DNA of 64,000 bases from Clostridium septicum (GTDB lineage Bacteria; Bacillota; Clostridia; Clostridiales; Clostridiaceae), in contig NZ_CP023671.1 of the NCBI RefSeq assembly GCF_003606265.1, forward strand, positions 1,364,001-1,428,000. The letters are read 5' to 3'. Shown here in pieces: positions 34,586-44,842 of the stretch. The stretch's first letter is position 1, and every line of letters begins with the position of its first letter. The notes under the pieces are model-generated. The model made no database searches. It saw nothing but the letters and a program-made list of their open reading frames with translations, and had not been told where the DNA came from. Made by a program: the position numbers and the translations under genes.

Positions 34586-36226
34586 TTAAGCTGTTTTAAA
34601 TTTATCTGCAGCAATTATAGCTTGATCTGCACTCCAGAAAATCATATTTTTTCCTATTTTATCATAAATTCCAGATCTAGACATAGTCTTCTTAACTTGT
34701 GGTTGAAGACCACATAACATAAGAGTACAATTTCTTTCTTCTAAATCATAACGAAGTTCCTCTAAAGCTTGTACACCTGATGTATCAATTAATGGAACCC
34801 CTCTCATTGATAAAATTAATACTGTATTATCTTTTATTTCTGAAAGCTCTGTTTTAAATTTTTCTACTGTTGCAAAAAATAATGGACCTGTAAAATATGC
34901 AACTTTTATATTACTTAAATTTTTATTTAAATCTATATCATCACTTAATCTATCTTCATCAACTTCATTTATAGAAATATCCATATTTGAAATTTTAACT
35001 ATGAATAATAAGCTTGAGAATATTACGCCTATTAAAATAGCTTGAGTTAAGTCAAATATTACTGTAGCTATCATTGTTATTAAAAACTTAGAAATAGCAC
35101 TTTTAAATTTCTTTGAGAACATATATTTAATATTTTCCCATTCATTCATTCTCCAAGCGGTAACCATTAAAACTCCAGCTAAACCTGCCAATGGTATTTG
35201 GGACATTATTGGCGCAAGTATAAACATTGATACTAAAAGGAACATAGCATGGAATACACTAACTAATCTAGTTTTTCCACCTGATTTAATTGCAACGCTT
35301 GTACGAGCAATTGCTGCTGTTGCAGGCACTCCACCAAAGAAAGGAATTATTAGATTTCCTACACCTTGTGCAATTAATTCTCTATTAGAATCAAATTTTT
35401 CTCCCTTCATTTTTTTACCTACTTCTCCACAAAGTAAGCTTTCTATCATTGCAAGGGCTGCTATACTTATTGATGGAACTATTAATCCCTTTATAGTTTC
35501 TAAATTTATAGCTCCTATAGTTAATCTATCATCAAGAAATAATGTCTTTGGAATATTACCAATAACTTCTACTGGAAATTTAAAAATAAGATTTATACCT
35601 AATGCAATTATTAATCCAACCAATGACGAAGGCACTATAGCATTCCACTTTTTAGGCCATACTATCATAGTTATTACTACTAATCCACCAAGTAAAACTG
35701 CATACCAGTTTGGGGTTAAAGGTCCTTGCAAAAAGCCTATTACTTTTCCTGCCGCTGACTCTGCACCCTTAGTAGATACTCCAAAAAAATTATCCAATTG
35801 TCCTATTGCTATTATTAAAGCAATACCTGATGTAAATCCAGTAACAACTGGTGATGGTATGTACGAAACTATTTTTCCAAATTTAAATATACCTGCTATA
35901 ATCAATATAATTCCTGCTATAGCTCCTGCAATCCATACACCATTTAATCCATATTTTTGAAAAAGCAAAAGTAAAATAGCACTCATTGCTCCTGTTGGTC
36001 CAGATATTTGGAAAGATGCCCCTGATAAGGCGCCTATAACTAAACCACCTATTATTGCTGTAATAAGTCCTGCTGCAGCTGTAGCACCACAACTAACACC
36101 AAAGGCTAATGCTAGAGGTAATGCTACTGCTGTAACAGTTATTCCAGCCATTAAATCACGCTTTAAACTAACAAGATTATAGCCTTTAAATTCATTAACA
36201 AGGTCATTTTTATAATCTTTTAACAT
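34586..36226 (-). CDS. SulP family anion transporter with STAS domain
   Basis: 546 residues from the ATG at 36226 (GGAGTG six nt upstream); the longer frame to 36274 lacks a ribosome site. About 11-14 membrane helices with FQISGPTGAMSAILLLLFQKYG, FTSGIALIIAIGQLDNFFG and FFGGVPATAAIARTSVAIKSGG, followed by a STAS domain (about residues 440-540, with LILSMRGVPLIDTSGVQALEEL). SulP proteins move sulfate, bicarbonate or other anions; the substrate is not evident. Confidence 0.9.
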   Translation of the reverse strand: MLKDYKNDLVNEFKGYNLVSLKRDLMAGITVTAVALPLALAFGVSCGATAAAGLITAIIGGLVIGALSGASFQISGPTGAMSAILLLLFQKYGLNGVWIAGAIAGIILIIAGIFKFGKIVSYIPSPVVTGFTSGIALIIAIGQLDNFFGVSTKGAESAAGKVIGFLQGPLTPNWYAVLLGGLVVITMIVWPKKWNAIVPSSLVGLIIALGINLIFKFPVEVIGNIPKTLFLDDRLTIGAINLETIKGLIVPSISIAALAMIESLLCGEVGKKMKGEKFDSNRELIAQGVGNLIIPFFGGVPATAAIARTSVAIKSGGKTRLVSVFHAMFLLVSMFILAPIMSQIPLAGLAGVLMVTAWRMNEWENIKYMFSKKFKSAISKFLITMIATVIFDLTQAILIGVIFSSLLFIVKISNMDISINEVDEDRLSDDIDLNKNLSNIKVAYFTGPLFFATVEKFKTELSEIKDNTVLILSMRGVPLIDTSGVQALEELRYDLEERNCTLMLCGLQPQVKKTMSRSGIYDKIGKNMIFWSADQAIIAADKFKTA

Positions 36227-36480
36227 TGTGTCACTCCATTTCTTTAATTTAACACTTTCTTTAATTTTTTGCATATTAGTCCATTAAAATGCATTCTAAT
36301 TTTAAGACTTTAAATTAAGAAATACAAGTGGTGTATTTTTGTATTAATAGCTATAAAGCTATATATAACTACTAATTAAACGTTTTAATTCCTTTAATAC
36401 TCTTTTTTCTCAATTATTTTCATTTTAGTAAATTTTCTTCCATAAATTGTATTGCTTTTATAAGCTTATAATTACTATTA

Positions 36481-37668
36481 TTATCTAATTAATTTTTTAG
36501 TTATAGCACCTATTCCAATCCCCATCATTGCAACCCCTACTAACATTTCTATATTAGTAGTCATAAAATTACTAGGTGTAGGTTGCGCATTATTAAATCC
36601 GACTCCCGCAAACATTCCAACACTTAAATTAATAGCTTCATTTAAATATTCAACAAGCTCTGATAAATTAAAATTATTAGTTATAGTATAAAAATTCACT
36701 AATTGTCCATCTATATCAATTCCAAGAATTAAATAAATAACTGCAAAAATTAAAATTATTACTAATGATGAGTATACTGCATATAAAGGTCTTTCTCCAT
36801 ATCCACAAGTAACCCAAGATAAAAATGAAATTATTTTAGGTATAGGCTTTAAGGTTTTAAATTGCATTCTTTGTGCTAAAAAATAATACTCTCCGAAATT
36901 ATTTTTTAGTTGATTCTCCTTAAACTTGTTGGCTAAAGTTTCATAAACCATATAAAGACCTTCATATTCACTTCTATCTTTTTTCCTAGGCTTTATACTA
37001 TCAATAAATGTCTTTTCATCCATTTTACTTTTATATTTATCTCTAAACTCTAAATCCTCTATATAAGTATTCATTATTTTGGCACCTGTTAAATCAACAT
37101 CTGCCATTATAGTCATTTTAAATTCAGAATTTATAATTATAGAACTTGTCATATCACTTAAATTAAAATTTGAATTAGTAATTTTACAATTTTCAAATAT
37201 TGAAAAACTCATTATACAATTAAGAAATTTTCCATATATATTACAATCCTTAAAATCACATGAAAAATTATCATTTTTATTTAATGATGGAATACTATCA
37301 CTTTCTTCCTTAAAAAAACTACAATTTTCAAAAGCTACCCCACCACTGCTAAATTCACATTTTATAAAATAACAACCTATAAATCTACAGTCTTTAAATT
37401 TTATGTTCTCAAATATGCAGTTTTTAAAAGTAGAACAAACTATATCCTTATTTGATATTTCCTTAAAATTTTCCTCACCCTTTATGTGATGTTCCCCAAA
37501 AATTTTATCATCAAAATCTTTATAACTATATTCCTTGTCAGGAGTATATGTATTAGATATAGTTTTACTTTCCCTCATTTTTTTAAATAACTTGCTATTA
37601 TTTTTAAGTCTTTTATGCAACTGTTTCTTTGTTGCAACCCTCTCTTCTTTGAAGTTTATGTAAGCCAA
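36481..37668 (-). CDS. Pentapeptide-repeat protein fused to a two-helix pore-like membrane domain
   Basis: 395 residues from a TTG at 37668, placed six nt after GAGGTG; the in-frame GTG at 37677 is inside that site. Residues about 75-205 form pentapeptide-like repeats (CTFKNCIFENIKFKDCRFIGCYFIKCEF, SIFENCKITNSNFNLSDM). A charged linker follows. The C-terminus has a helix (VYSSLVIILIFAVIYLILG), a short re-entrant-like segment (NLSVGMFAGVGFNNAQP) and a second helix, the layout of a two-helix ion channel. Function unknown. Confidence 0.7.
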   Translation of the reverse strand: MAYINFKEERVATKKQLHKRLKNNSKLFKKMRESKTISNTYTPDKEYSYKDFDDKIFGEHHIKGEENFKEISNKDIVCSTFKNCIFENIKFKDCRFIGCYFIKCEFSSGGVAFENCSFFKEESDSIPSLNKNDNFSCDFKDCNIYGKFLNCIMSFSIFENCKITNSNFNLSDMTSSIIINSEFKMTIMADVDLTGAKIMNTYIEDLEFRDKYKSKMDEKTFIDSIKPRKKDRSEYEGLYMVYETLANKFKENQLKNNFGEYYFLAQRMQFKTLKPIPKIISFLSWVTCGYGERPLYAVYSSLVIILIFAVIYLILGIDIDGQLVNFYTITNNFNLSELVEYLNEAINLSVGMFAGVGFNNAQPTPSNFMTTNIEMLVGVAMMGIGIGAITKKLIR

Positions 37669-37828
37669 ATATCTCACCTCTTGTATCTACTAATAAACTT
37701 TAGTATTCCACAACAGCTTACTTTTATTATTTTTTCTTTAAATCCGCACATTAAAAAATAATCCTTTTTATATAGCAATGTTATTTATAATTTTATTTAG
37801 CCCCCTTGATCTATTGTTATCCCCCTTT

Positions 37829-37990
37829 TTATTTAGCATTTTGCTTTAAATATTTTTCAACTTCTTTTTTGTAAAGTTCCCTTAATTTAAAGTTCTAAGA
37901 TATCTACAATTTAATTACAATACATTAATTTTATCCTTCAAAGCATTTTCATTAGCTTTATAAAGTTCTCTGTTCCCCAAAAAATGAAAT
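37829..37990 (-). pseudogene. Degraded coding fragments
   Basis: Two minus-strand frame pieces look coding: NRELYKANENALKDKINVL (stop near 37926) and LRELYKKEVEKYLKQNAK (stop at 37829). Both are charged, helix-like and start-less, and share the RELYK opening, so they may be duplicated ends of a lost gene. The rest of the 37.7-38.3 kb gap shows no clear feature. Confidence 0.3.
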
Positions 37991-38344
37991 TAATAATACA
38001 ATCAAATTAGCATAAGAAATAAACTAGAAATTCTAACATCTTATCTAAGCTATCTGTTTTTTATATTTATTTTTTTCAGATATAAATATTACTACTTTTA
38101 ATAGCTTTAGATACCTTATCCCTACACTAATTTAATACACCATTTGATTTATATTATCAATAATTTATACGAAAATGATATTTTTTTCTACAAAAATGAT
38201 TATTAAAGTTCCTTTTTTTTGTCGATAATGTATATTTAGGCATATATTATACAAAGTAATTGCAAAAGTAATGTTTAAATATATAATATAATTAAAAACA
38301 TAAAATAAATTATAATTAATATTTATTAACAAGGAGTATCTACT

Positions 38345-39049
38345 ATGTATAGCATAGCTATTTGTGAAGATAATTCAATTCAATTAGATTCTTTAAACAA
38401 TATACTAAAAAAATTTTCAATTGATGAAAATATTAAGATTAATATTGATATGTTTTCTACGGGTGAAGACCTATTGGAACATGGTTTTAATAGTTATGAT
38501 ATTATAATTTTAGATATTAAAATGGGAAACTTAACTGGTATAGAAGTTGCAAAAATAATTAGAGAAGTAAATAAATCAATAAAAATTATATTTTTAACTG
38601 CATTAGAAAGTCATTGGTCAGATGGATATACAGTAAATGCTTTCAGATATATATTAAAGCCTTTAAATGCTGATTCATTTTATAATGAAATAAAAGAATT
38701 AATAAATGAATTAAATAAAAGTAAAATTTTCATTCCTATAGACTCAAATGGTACTATAAAAAAAATATCAATATCTGATATTCTATATTTAGAGATTTTA
38801 GATAGAAAAGTGCTTATTCATACTAACTCTGATATATATACAAGTACTAATAAATTAAAATATTGGAATGATATGCTTTCTCCATTAGGCTTTTCTAACC
38901 CACATAATAGTTTTTTAGTTAATTTAAATTATGTTAAGGAACTAAATAAAAATAATGTGGTACTTTGTAATGGTGATACTATATATGCTTCTCAAAGAAA
39001 ATTTAAAAGTTTTAAGAAAGACTTTATGAACTTCTTATCAAGGTTATAA
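38345..39049 (+). CDS. LytTR-family response regulator (AgrA-like)
   Basis: 234 residues: a receiver domain with the acidic pair Glu8/Asp9, phospho-acceptor Asp57 (YDIIILDIKMG), Thr in FLTALES and Lys in RYILKPLN; then a LytTR DNA-binding domain (about 130-232, ISDILYLEILDRKVLIHT...HNSFLVNLNYVKEL). AAGGAG precedes the ATG. It is paired with the histidine kinase 42 bp downstream. Candidate target: the secreted protein gene at 41101. Confidence 0.93.
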   Translation: MYSIAICEDNSIQLDSLNNILKKFSIDENIKINIDMFSTGEDLLEHGFNSYDIIILDIKMGNLTGIEVAKIIREVNKSIKIIFLTALESHWSDGYTVNAFRYILKPLNADSFYNEIKELINELNKSKIFIPIDSNGTIKKISISDILYLEILDRKVLIHTNSDIYTSTNKLKYWNDMLSPLGFSNPHNSFLVNLNYVKELNKNNVVLCNGDTIYASQRKFKSFKKDFMNFLSRL

Positions 39050-39091
39050 ATAATTGTTACACTATTTATATTCTTTTAAAGTAACACTACT

Positions 39092-40777
39092 ATGATACAA
39101 AAAAAGTTAAAAATAAAATACTTTTCTCTCATTTTAATATGTATGTTAATTATAATATTTCTATCATTTAGATATATAACTACAATAAAATCAATTTATA
39201 AAAATAATTTAAAAGAATTAGCCTCTACATCAATTGAATTCAAAAAAAATAGCCTAAAAGAAATAGTCAATAAAACAGTTCAAGAAATAGATATTGAACG
39301 AGATTATATTATAAAAGATAGTATTAAAATATTAGATAGTATAAGTATTGATGAAAATTTATTAAATTTTGATAATATAACTTTAGTAACTTCTAAAATT
39401 CTTAAAGTTAATCCTGAAATGAATATATTTATTTGGGACAACATTTCTAATAAATTAATATATACTTCTGACTCTAAACTAAATACTGATACAATTTTAA
39501 CAGAAAATGATTTTTTAACTTATATAAATACCTATAAGCTAAATAGATATAAATTAATAAATGATAGTAAAATCATAGCATTTTGTATTTCCGATAAGTC
39601 TATAGAAGAAAAGGTGCAAGAAATAATAAAAGATAGAATTCGTAAGATAGATTTAAATAATAATTCTTATATATGGATTAATAAAATACTTAATTATGAA
39701 GGTGGAGACAATTATGCAATAAGATTAGTACATCCTAACCTTATTGAAACTGAAGGCGAAATGTTATCTACTAATACTCCAGATATAAAAAATAACCTAC
39801 CTTATTTAACAGAATTAGAAGGTATAAAAGCTAATGGCGAAGTATTTCATGACTATTATTTTAAGAAAAAAAATTGTACTTGTATTTCTCATAAATTATC
39901 ATATGGTAAGTTATATCCTAAATATAATTGGATTATATGCTCTGGAGATTATCTAGATGACTTAGAAGATTTAATAAATAAAGAAACCGTGAAATTTAAA
40001 AAAGATATGATTTTACAAATAAGTATAACAATTCTTGTAGGTATCCTATGCTTTATTACCTCTGGAATAATAGGCTTTTTATTATTAAATTTAATAAATA
40101 TACATGAGTTTGCACTAATGAAACAAAAAAATGATATTACAAATCAGCATTATAATATATTAGAACGTAAGTATGATAAAACTAATGAAATTATTCATGA
40201 TATGAAAAATCATATGAGTTCTATAAAAGCATTAGCTGAACTTGATAATATTTCAAAAGTGGTAGAATACATAGAAAGTATTAATAATGATATAGGAAAA
40301 TTATCTAATATTGTAATAACAAATAATAAAATAATAGATATTATTTTAAATGAAAAAATTTATTTAATAAAAAAACACAATATTAATTTTAAATATGAAG
40401 TTCAACCTTTTAATTTAGATTTTATCCAAAACAAAGATATATGTACTATAATAGGTAATTTGTTAGATAATTCTATAGAAAGTTGTATAAATAGTAAAAA
40501 TAAAGATATATTTCTAAAGATCCACTGTTTTAATGAAAACTTTATTGTTATGAAAGTTACTAATAGTTGTGATAAAAAACCTATTATAATAAATAATAAA
40601 TTAGCTACTATAAAAGAAGGAATCGATCACCACGGATATGGTATTAAAAATATTGAAAAATCTTTAAAAAAATATTTTGGAACTATGATTTGGGACTATG
40701 ATGCTATAAATAATACATTCATGGTTACATTAACTATACCAGTTCCATCTAAACAAAAAGATTTTTCTATATTTTGA
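39092..40777 (+). CDS. GHKL sensor histidine kinase with extracellular Cache-like domain (AgrC-like core)
   Basis: 561 residues: membrane helix (about 9-29), a roughly 270-residue extracellular domain with YIWINKIL...AIRLVHPNLIETEGEML, reminiscent of single-Cache sensors, a second helix (about 308-334), the phospho-His segment NEIIHDMKNHMSSIKAL, N-box GNLLDNSIESC and G-box HGYGIKNIEKSLKKYFG. Cache sensors bind small ligands such as organic acids, so this pair more probably senses a metabolite than a peptide. The ribosome site is weak, which suggests coupling to the upstream gene. Confidence 0.9.
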   Translation: MIQKKLKIKYFSLILICMLIIIFLSFRYITTIKSIYKNNLKELASTSIEFKKNSLKEIVNKTVQEIDIERDYIIKDSIKILDSISIDENLLNFDNITLVTSKILKVNPEMNIFIWDNISNKLIYTSDSKLNTDTILTENDFLTYINTYKLNRYKLINDSKIIAFCISDKSIEEKVQEIIKDRIRKIDLNNNSYIWINKILNYEGGDNYAIRLVHPNLIETEGEMLSTNTPDIKNNLPYLTELEGIKANGEVFHDYYFKKKNCTCISHKLSYGKLYPKYNWIICSGDYLDDLEDLINKETVKFKKDMILQISITILVGILCFITSGIIGFLLLNLINIHEFALMKQKNDITNQHYNILERKYDKTNEIIHDMKNHMSSIKALAELDNISKVVEYIESINNDIGKLSNIVITNNKIIDIILNEKIYLIKKHNINFKYEVQPFNLDFIQNKDICTIIGNLLDNSIESCINSKNKDIFLKIHCFNENFIVMKVTNSCDKKPIIINNKLATIKEGIDHHGYGIKNIEKSLKKYFGTMIWDYDAINNTFMVTLTIPVPSKQKDFSIF

Positions 40778-40835
40778 TAAATCATTTATATTTAGTTCTA
40801 ATTACAACTTTTAAATATTATATATAGATTCTATA

Positions 40836-40865
40836 AAAACCCTCTGTTTTTTAACAGAGGGTTTT
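40836..40865 (+). terminator. Terminator of the two-component operon
   Basis: A 13-bp stem AAAACCCTCTGTT (40836-40848) with its complement at 40853-40865, 60 bp after the kinase stop. Confidence 0.85.
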
Positions 40866-41037
40866 CAGTATATTAAAAATCTATTATTCAGATATAACAC
40901 TAAGTCCTATTACTCACGGATATTTTTCAATATTTTTTATTAATATTAAACTTTTACTATAAAATAAACAATTTTTCAGTAATAATTTTGAATTAATTTG
41001 TAGTTTTTTTTAGTTAAATTAAATTTATATTTAAATA

Positions 41038-41067
41038 TTGATTTTTTACCATTTTTTATTATATAAT
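41038..41067 (+). promoter_or_regulatory. Promoter of the IS-interrupted secreted protein gene
   Basis: TTGATT (41038-41043), 18-bp spacer, TATAAT (41062-41067), 34 bp before the start codon. No clear LytTR repeat is visible upstream. Confidence 0.55.
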
Positions 41068-42038
41068 TATATTAATTATTATAATAAAAGGGGGATAATA
41101 ATGTTAAAATTACAAAAACCAATATTTGTATTAATGTTTAGCTTATTTTTATTATTTTTTAAAGGAAACATTACTAATGCAGAAGATTTTAAAGTTTCTT
41201 CAGGTAACAAAGAGCAAACCACACTTCTATCAATTTCCGTAAATGGGGTTGATTCTAAAACAAATAAGGAAATTCTATTTATACCTTTTGTGGATTTAAG
41301 TGTACAACCAGGCGGTACATTAAAATATTCTAGAGTTATAGAAATTATTCAAGAATCCGTAAATGAAATAGCTGGGTATAATAAATTTAAGGTTGAAGGA
41401 TTTTCAGATAATGTTGAGTTAAGAGAAGGCTTTAGTGAAACGTACATAAAATTAAAAAATAATGAAGATATTCATTTACCTAAAATTGATGGATTAAACA
41501 ATGATGAGGTTTATGCAATAAATGGCGATGTAATAATTTCTGAATATCCTAAGCTTGAGATTCCATCTGATTTAGAATATGACATTAAAGTGGTATATTC
41601 AGCTTTTTTCTATGAAAAATTAGAAGATGGTGGTTATAAAAGGTTAAGTTTCTTCCATGAAGAGGATTTAGAAGGATTTACTACCGATTCAAAACTTGAC
41701 TCAAAACAACTACAATATTTAGCACAAAAAGCCTTAGATAATCGTTTTGGAATAAATCAATATAAAATAACATCTAGAAGAATAGCTGTTGCTAGAAATA
41801 TGACTCAAAGCATTTATAATAATTACCAAGGTGAAATTTTATCTGGTTTTGAAACTAACGACCAATTTACTTACACAATAAAACCTCAAATAAAAGACCC
41901 TAAAGTTAGCGAGTATCTAACTTGTATAAATGATAATTTTTATGTTGAAAAAGTTAATTCAGAAAATAATGAAGAAACTACTATTAATCCGGATTTTAAT
42001 GAAAATAACTATACTATAGATACAAGCACTTCAGAATT

Positions 42039-43484
42039 GAGTCTGTCAATATTTTTGTGTAAACTTTAGAAAATTTAGTTTTATTTTAAAGGTTGGAAAG
42101 GTTAATACAACATCCAACCTTTATTTTTCTTTAATTGATAAATTTTACATAATAATCTGCACTTTAATAAGAGTTAGACTAAATATTTTTTAGAACAACT
42201 GGTCGTCTAAACGACCTTCGAAGAAGATTGATAGTTGAGCTAAAATTTGAGCCCATCCTCGTATTGATTGGGTCCATTTCTTTGTTATATCAACGGTAGC
42301 AAGGTATAAAATCTTCATTAATGATTCATCATTCGGAAATATAGATTTAGTTTTAGTAACTTTTCTCAGTTGACGATTATAACTTTCCATTGCATTAGTT
42401 GTATATATTATTTTTCTAATCTCTGGTGGATATTTAAAGAATGTTGATAACTCATTCCAGTTATTTCTCCAAGACCTTACTGCTATTAAGTATTTTTCTC
42501 CCCATTTTTCTTCTAATCTATCTAATTCCGCTAATGCGACCTCCTCAGTAGAAGCGGTGTAAACTAGTTTTAAATCTGCATTGAAAGCTTTTAAATCCTT
42601 ATAAGATAAGTATTTACTTGAATTTCTTATTTGATGAATAATACATCTTTGAATTTCAGTGTTCGGATAAACAGCTCTAATGGCTTCGTTAAACCCTACT
42701 AACCCATCAACTGAAGCAATTAGTATATCTTTTACGCCTCTATTTTTTAACTCATTCAGAACAAGCAACCAATATTTTGATGACTCTGATGCTCCTATCC
42801 ATATACCAAGAACATCTTTTTTTCCTTCAATATTTACTCCAATCGCAGCGTAGGCTGCTTTCGAAACAACGGTGTTATCTTTTCTCACTTTAAAGTGAAT
42901 AGCATCCATAAATACTATAGGATATACTGTTTCCAACGGACGGCTTTGCCATTCTCTAATCATTGGAATTACTTTATCTGTTATATTAGAAACTAATGTT
43001 GGTGATATGTCCATTCCGTATATTTCATTTACTTGTGATGCTATATCTCTTGTAGTCATTCCCTTAGCATACATCCCAATTATTGAGCTTTCTAAATGTG
43101 AAACATCAGTTTGATGTTTTTTTACTATTTCAGGCTCAAAAGAACCTTCTCTATCTCTTGGAACATCTAAGTCGAAGTAGCCAAGATTGGATTTCATAGT
43201 TTTTCGGCTCTTGCCATTACGGCTATTAGTTGTGTTTTTATTTTGGTAATCATGTTTCTCATATCCAAGATGATTATCTAATTCGGCTTCCAGCATTTGC
43301 TGAAGCATTCCTCCAAATAAGTCTTTTAAAACATTTTGAATATCTTCAGCTGTTTTAATATTTGGATCCTTTGCTAATATTTTTATTAATTCTTTCTTTG
43401 AAAATGACATAGTCTGTGTTCCCTCCATAATTGATAATTTATTATATCATTTTCTGAAGTTTACACAGACTATTTTACACTCTC
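42039..43484. mobile_element. IS256-type insertion sequence, element B (1446 bp)
   Basis: The ends begin GAGTCTGTCAATATTTTTGT (left) and GAGAGTGTAAAATAGTCTGT (right, inverted), followed on both sides by GTAAACTT and AGAAAAT. The 8-bp duplication TCAGAATT lies at 42031-42038 and 43485-43492. One transposase on the minus strand. A hairpin at 42088-42122 (AAAGGTTGGA with its complement) near the left end acts as an internal terminator. Confidence 0.93.
42190..43410 (-). CDS. IS256-family (mutator-type) transposase B
   Basis: 406 residues from the ATG at 43410, ten nt after GGAGGG; a longer frame from 43428 starts inside the ribosome site. Catalytic segments: YPIVFMDAIHFKVRKDN, IASVDGLVGFNEAIRAVYP and IIYTTNAMESYNRQLRKVTK. 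The frame is intact. It shares layout but many differences with transposase A (25553-26791). Confidence 0.95.
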   Translation of the reverse strand: MSFSKKELIKILAKDPNIKTAEDIQNVLKDLFGGMLQQMLEAELDNHLGYEKHDYQNKNTTNSRNGKSRKTMKSNLGYFDLDVPRDREGSFEPEIVKKHQTDVSHLESSIIGMYAKGMTTRDIASQVNEIYGMDISPTLVSNITDKVIPMIREWQSRPLETVYPIVFMDAIHFKVRKDNTVVSKAAYAAIGVNIEGKKDVLGIWIGASESSKYWLLVLNELKNRGVKDILIASVDGLVGFNEAIRAVYPNTEIQRCIIHQIRNSSKYLSYKDLKAFNADLKLVYTASTEEVALAELDRLEEKWGEKYLIAVRSWRNNWNELSTFFKYPPEIRKIIYTTNAMESYNRQLRKVTKTKSIFPNDESLMKILYLATVDITKKWTQSIRGWAQILAQLSIFFEGRLDDQLF

Positions 43485-43771
43485 TCAGAATTTAATACTA
43501 TGGTTAATTCTTCTGTTGAACCTGAAATAAACTCAGAAGTTAAACCATTAAATATTTTAAATGAAAATACTTTTGAATCTAATTATGATTATGAATTTAT
43601 AAATTTTTTAAATGAATTTCATAGATTTATAAATTCTTCATATTACGAACTTGTTCCGTCAGTTCAATATAATACTAGTAATTTATTTTTCAATGAGATT
43701 TAAATAATTCAATATACGTATTTAAATCTTTTAAACAATTCAAAATTCTATTATAAAATATACTATACGTA

Positions 43772-43806
43772 AAATACCGTAATTTAACTATTAAATTACG
43801 GTATTT
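43772..43806 (+). terminator. Terminator of the interrupted secreted protein gene
   Basis: A 16-bp stem AAATACCGTAATTTAA (43772-43787) with its complement at 43791-43806, three-nt loop, then a T-run. Confidence 0.85.
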
Positions 43807-43941
43807 TTTATACTCCAAACTAATAATTATATTTTTAATAAGTTCTAACTTATATTATCATAAAGGTAAGTCTCTTTTTGACAAAATAATTATACCTAAT
43901 CCATATAATAATATGCTTATACAAAGTAATGATAATATAAT

Positions 43942-44703
43942 TTATGGTCTCATTCCTGATCCACCTTGAACTGATATAGTTTCACCTGTAATATAGCTAG
44001 AATCATCACTTGCTAAAAATACACATACCCTTCCTATATCTTTAGTGGCATCTCCAAACCTTCCTAATGGAATACTTTTAACATTTGCAGCATACATTTC
44101 TGGATATTCTTGTTTCCATTTTTCTAGTCCTGGTGTCATGGCTAATGGACAAACTACATTTACATTTATTCCATATTCCCCCCACTCTGTTGCTGCAACT
44201 CTAGATAAACCTCTAATTCCTTCCTTTGCGGCTGCATAAGAAGATTGTCCTGGTCTTCCTGAGATTCCTGCGCCTGATGCAAAATTTATTACTTTCCCTG
44301 GACCTTCTTTTAGATATGGAAATGAATATTTCATATAGTTAAATGTAGCATATAACCCCGAATAAATTGCAAGATCAAAATCTTCTTTACTATGATCTAC
44401 TAGTAATACTCCTGATTTTGATACTTGTGCATTATTTACTAATATATCTAATTTACCGAAGGTTTTTATTGTTTCATTTACAACATTTTTTACAGCTTCT
44501 TCATCCGATCCATCCCCAACTACAGGTAAAACTTTTATATTATACTGCTTTTCTAATTTTCCCTTTGCCTCTTCTAATGTAGATAAAGTTCTCCCTGTTA
44601 TAACTATGTTTGCACCTTCATTTGCAAAAGCAGATGCTACTCCATATCCAATTCCTTTTCCTCCACCAGTTACAATTGCAACTTTTCCTTTTAATTTACT
44701 CAT
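43942..44703 (-). CDS. Short-chain dehydrogenase/reductase
   Basis: 253 residues, classical SDR: cofactor loop VTGGGKGIGYG (12-22), NNAQVS, catalytic Ser in FASGAG and YxxxK in SSYAAAKEG, and the C-terminal SYITGETISVQGGSGM. Arg39 after the second strand (TGRTLS) favours NADP(H). Substrate unknown. AGGAGG precedes the ATG. No operon partner. Confidence 0.92.
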   Translation of the reverse strand: MSKLKGKVAIVTGGGKGIGYGVASAFANEGANIVITGRTLSTLEEAKGKLEKQYNIKVLPVVGDGSDEEAVKNVVNETIKTFGKLDILVNNAQVSKSGVLLVDHSKEDFDLAIYSGLYATFNYMKYSFPYLKEGPGKVINFASGAGISGRPGQSSYAAAKEGIRGLSRVAATEWGEYGINVNVVCPLAMTPGLEKWKQEYPEMYAANVKSIPLGRFGDATKDIGRVCVFLASDDSSYITGETISVQGGSGMRP

Positions 44704-44842
44704 TTTAAATCCTCCTAATATTATTTATTAATATATAGTCAGCTCTTAATAAGTTTCCATATAGTATATTATTTTATTCCTTAAAATTCTGTGCAAATAT
44801 CAATAAACCATTCCCCTTTTAATATCTACTAAATCCTATATA

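Larger units (their letters stand above)
41101..43703 (+). pseudogene. Secreted protein gene of unknown function, split by an IS256-type element
   Basis: The start at 41101 follows AAAGGGGG. A signal peptide (MLKLQKPIFVLMFSLFLLFF...NAED) is followed by an acidic mature domain. The frame runs to the target site TCAGAATT at 42031-42038. After the element it resumes in frame at 43493 (FNTMVNSSVEPEINSEVKP...) and ends at 43703. The two parts, 938 and 211 bp, add to 383 codons exactly. As it stands, translation ends inside the IS after about 13 foreign residues (last codon before 42069), giving a secreted product lacking its C-terminal 70 residues. No family recognised. Confidence 0.85.

Noticed and set aside
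40900-41037. LytTR/VirR-type direct repeats upstream of the secreted protein gene
   Set aside because: Only loose TAGTT/CAGTA-like words in AT-rich DNA; spacing and consensus were not convincing.
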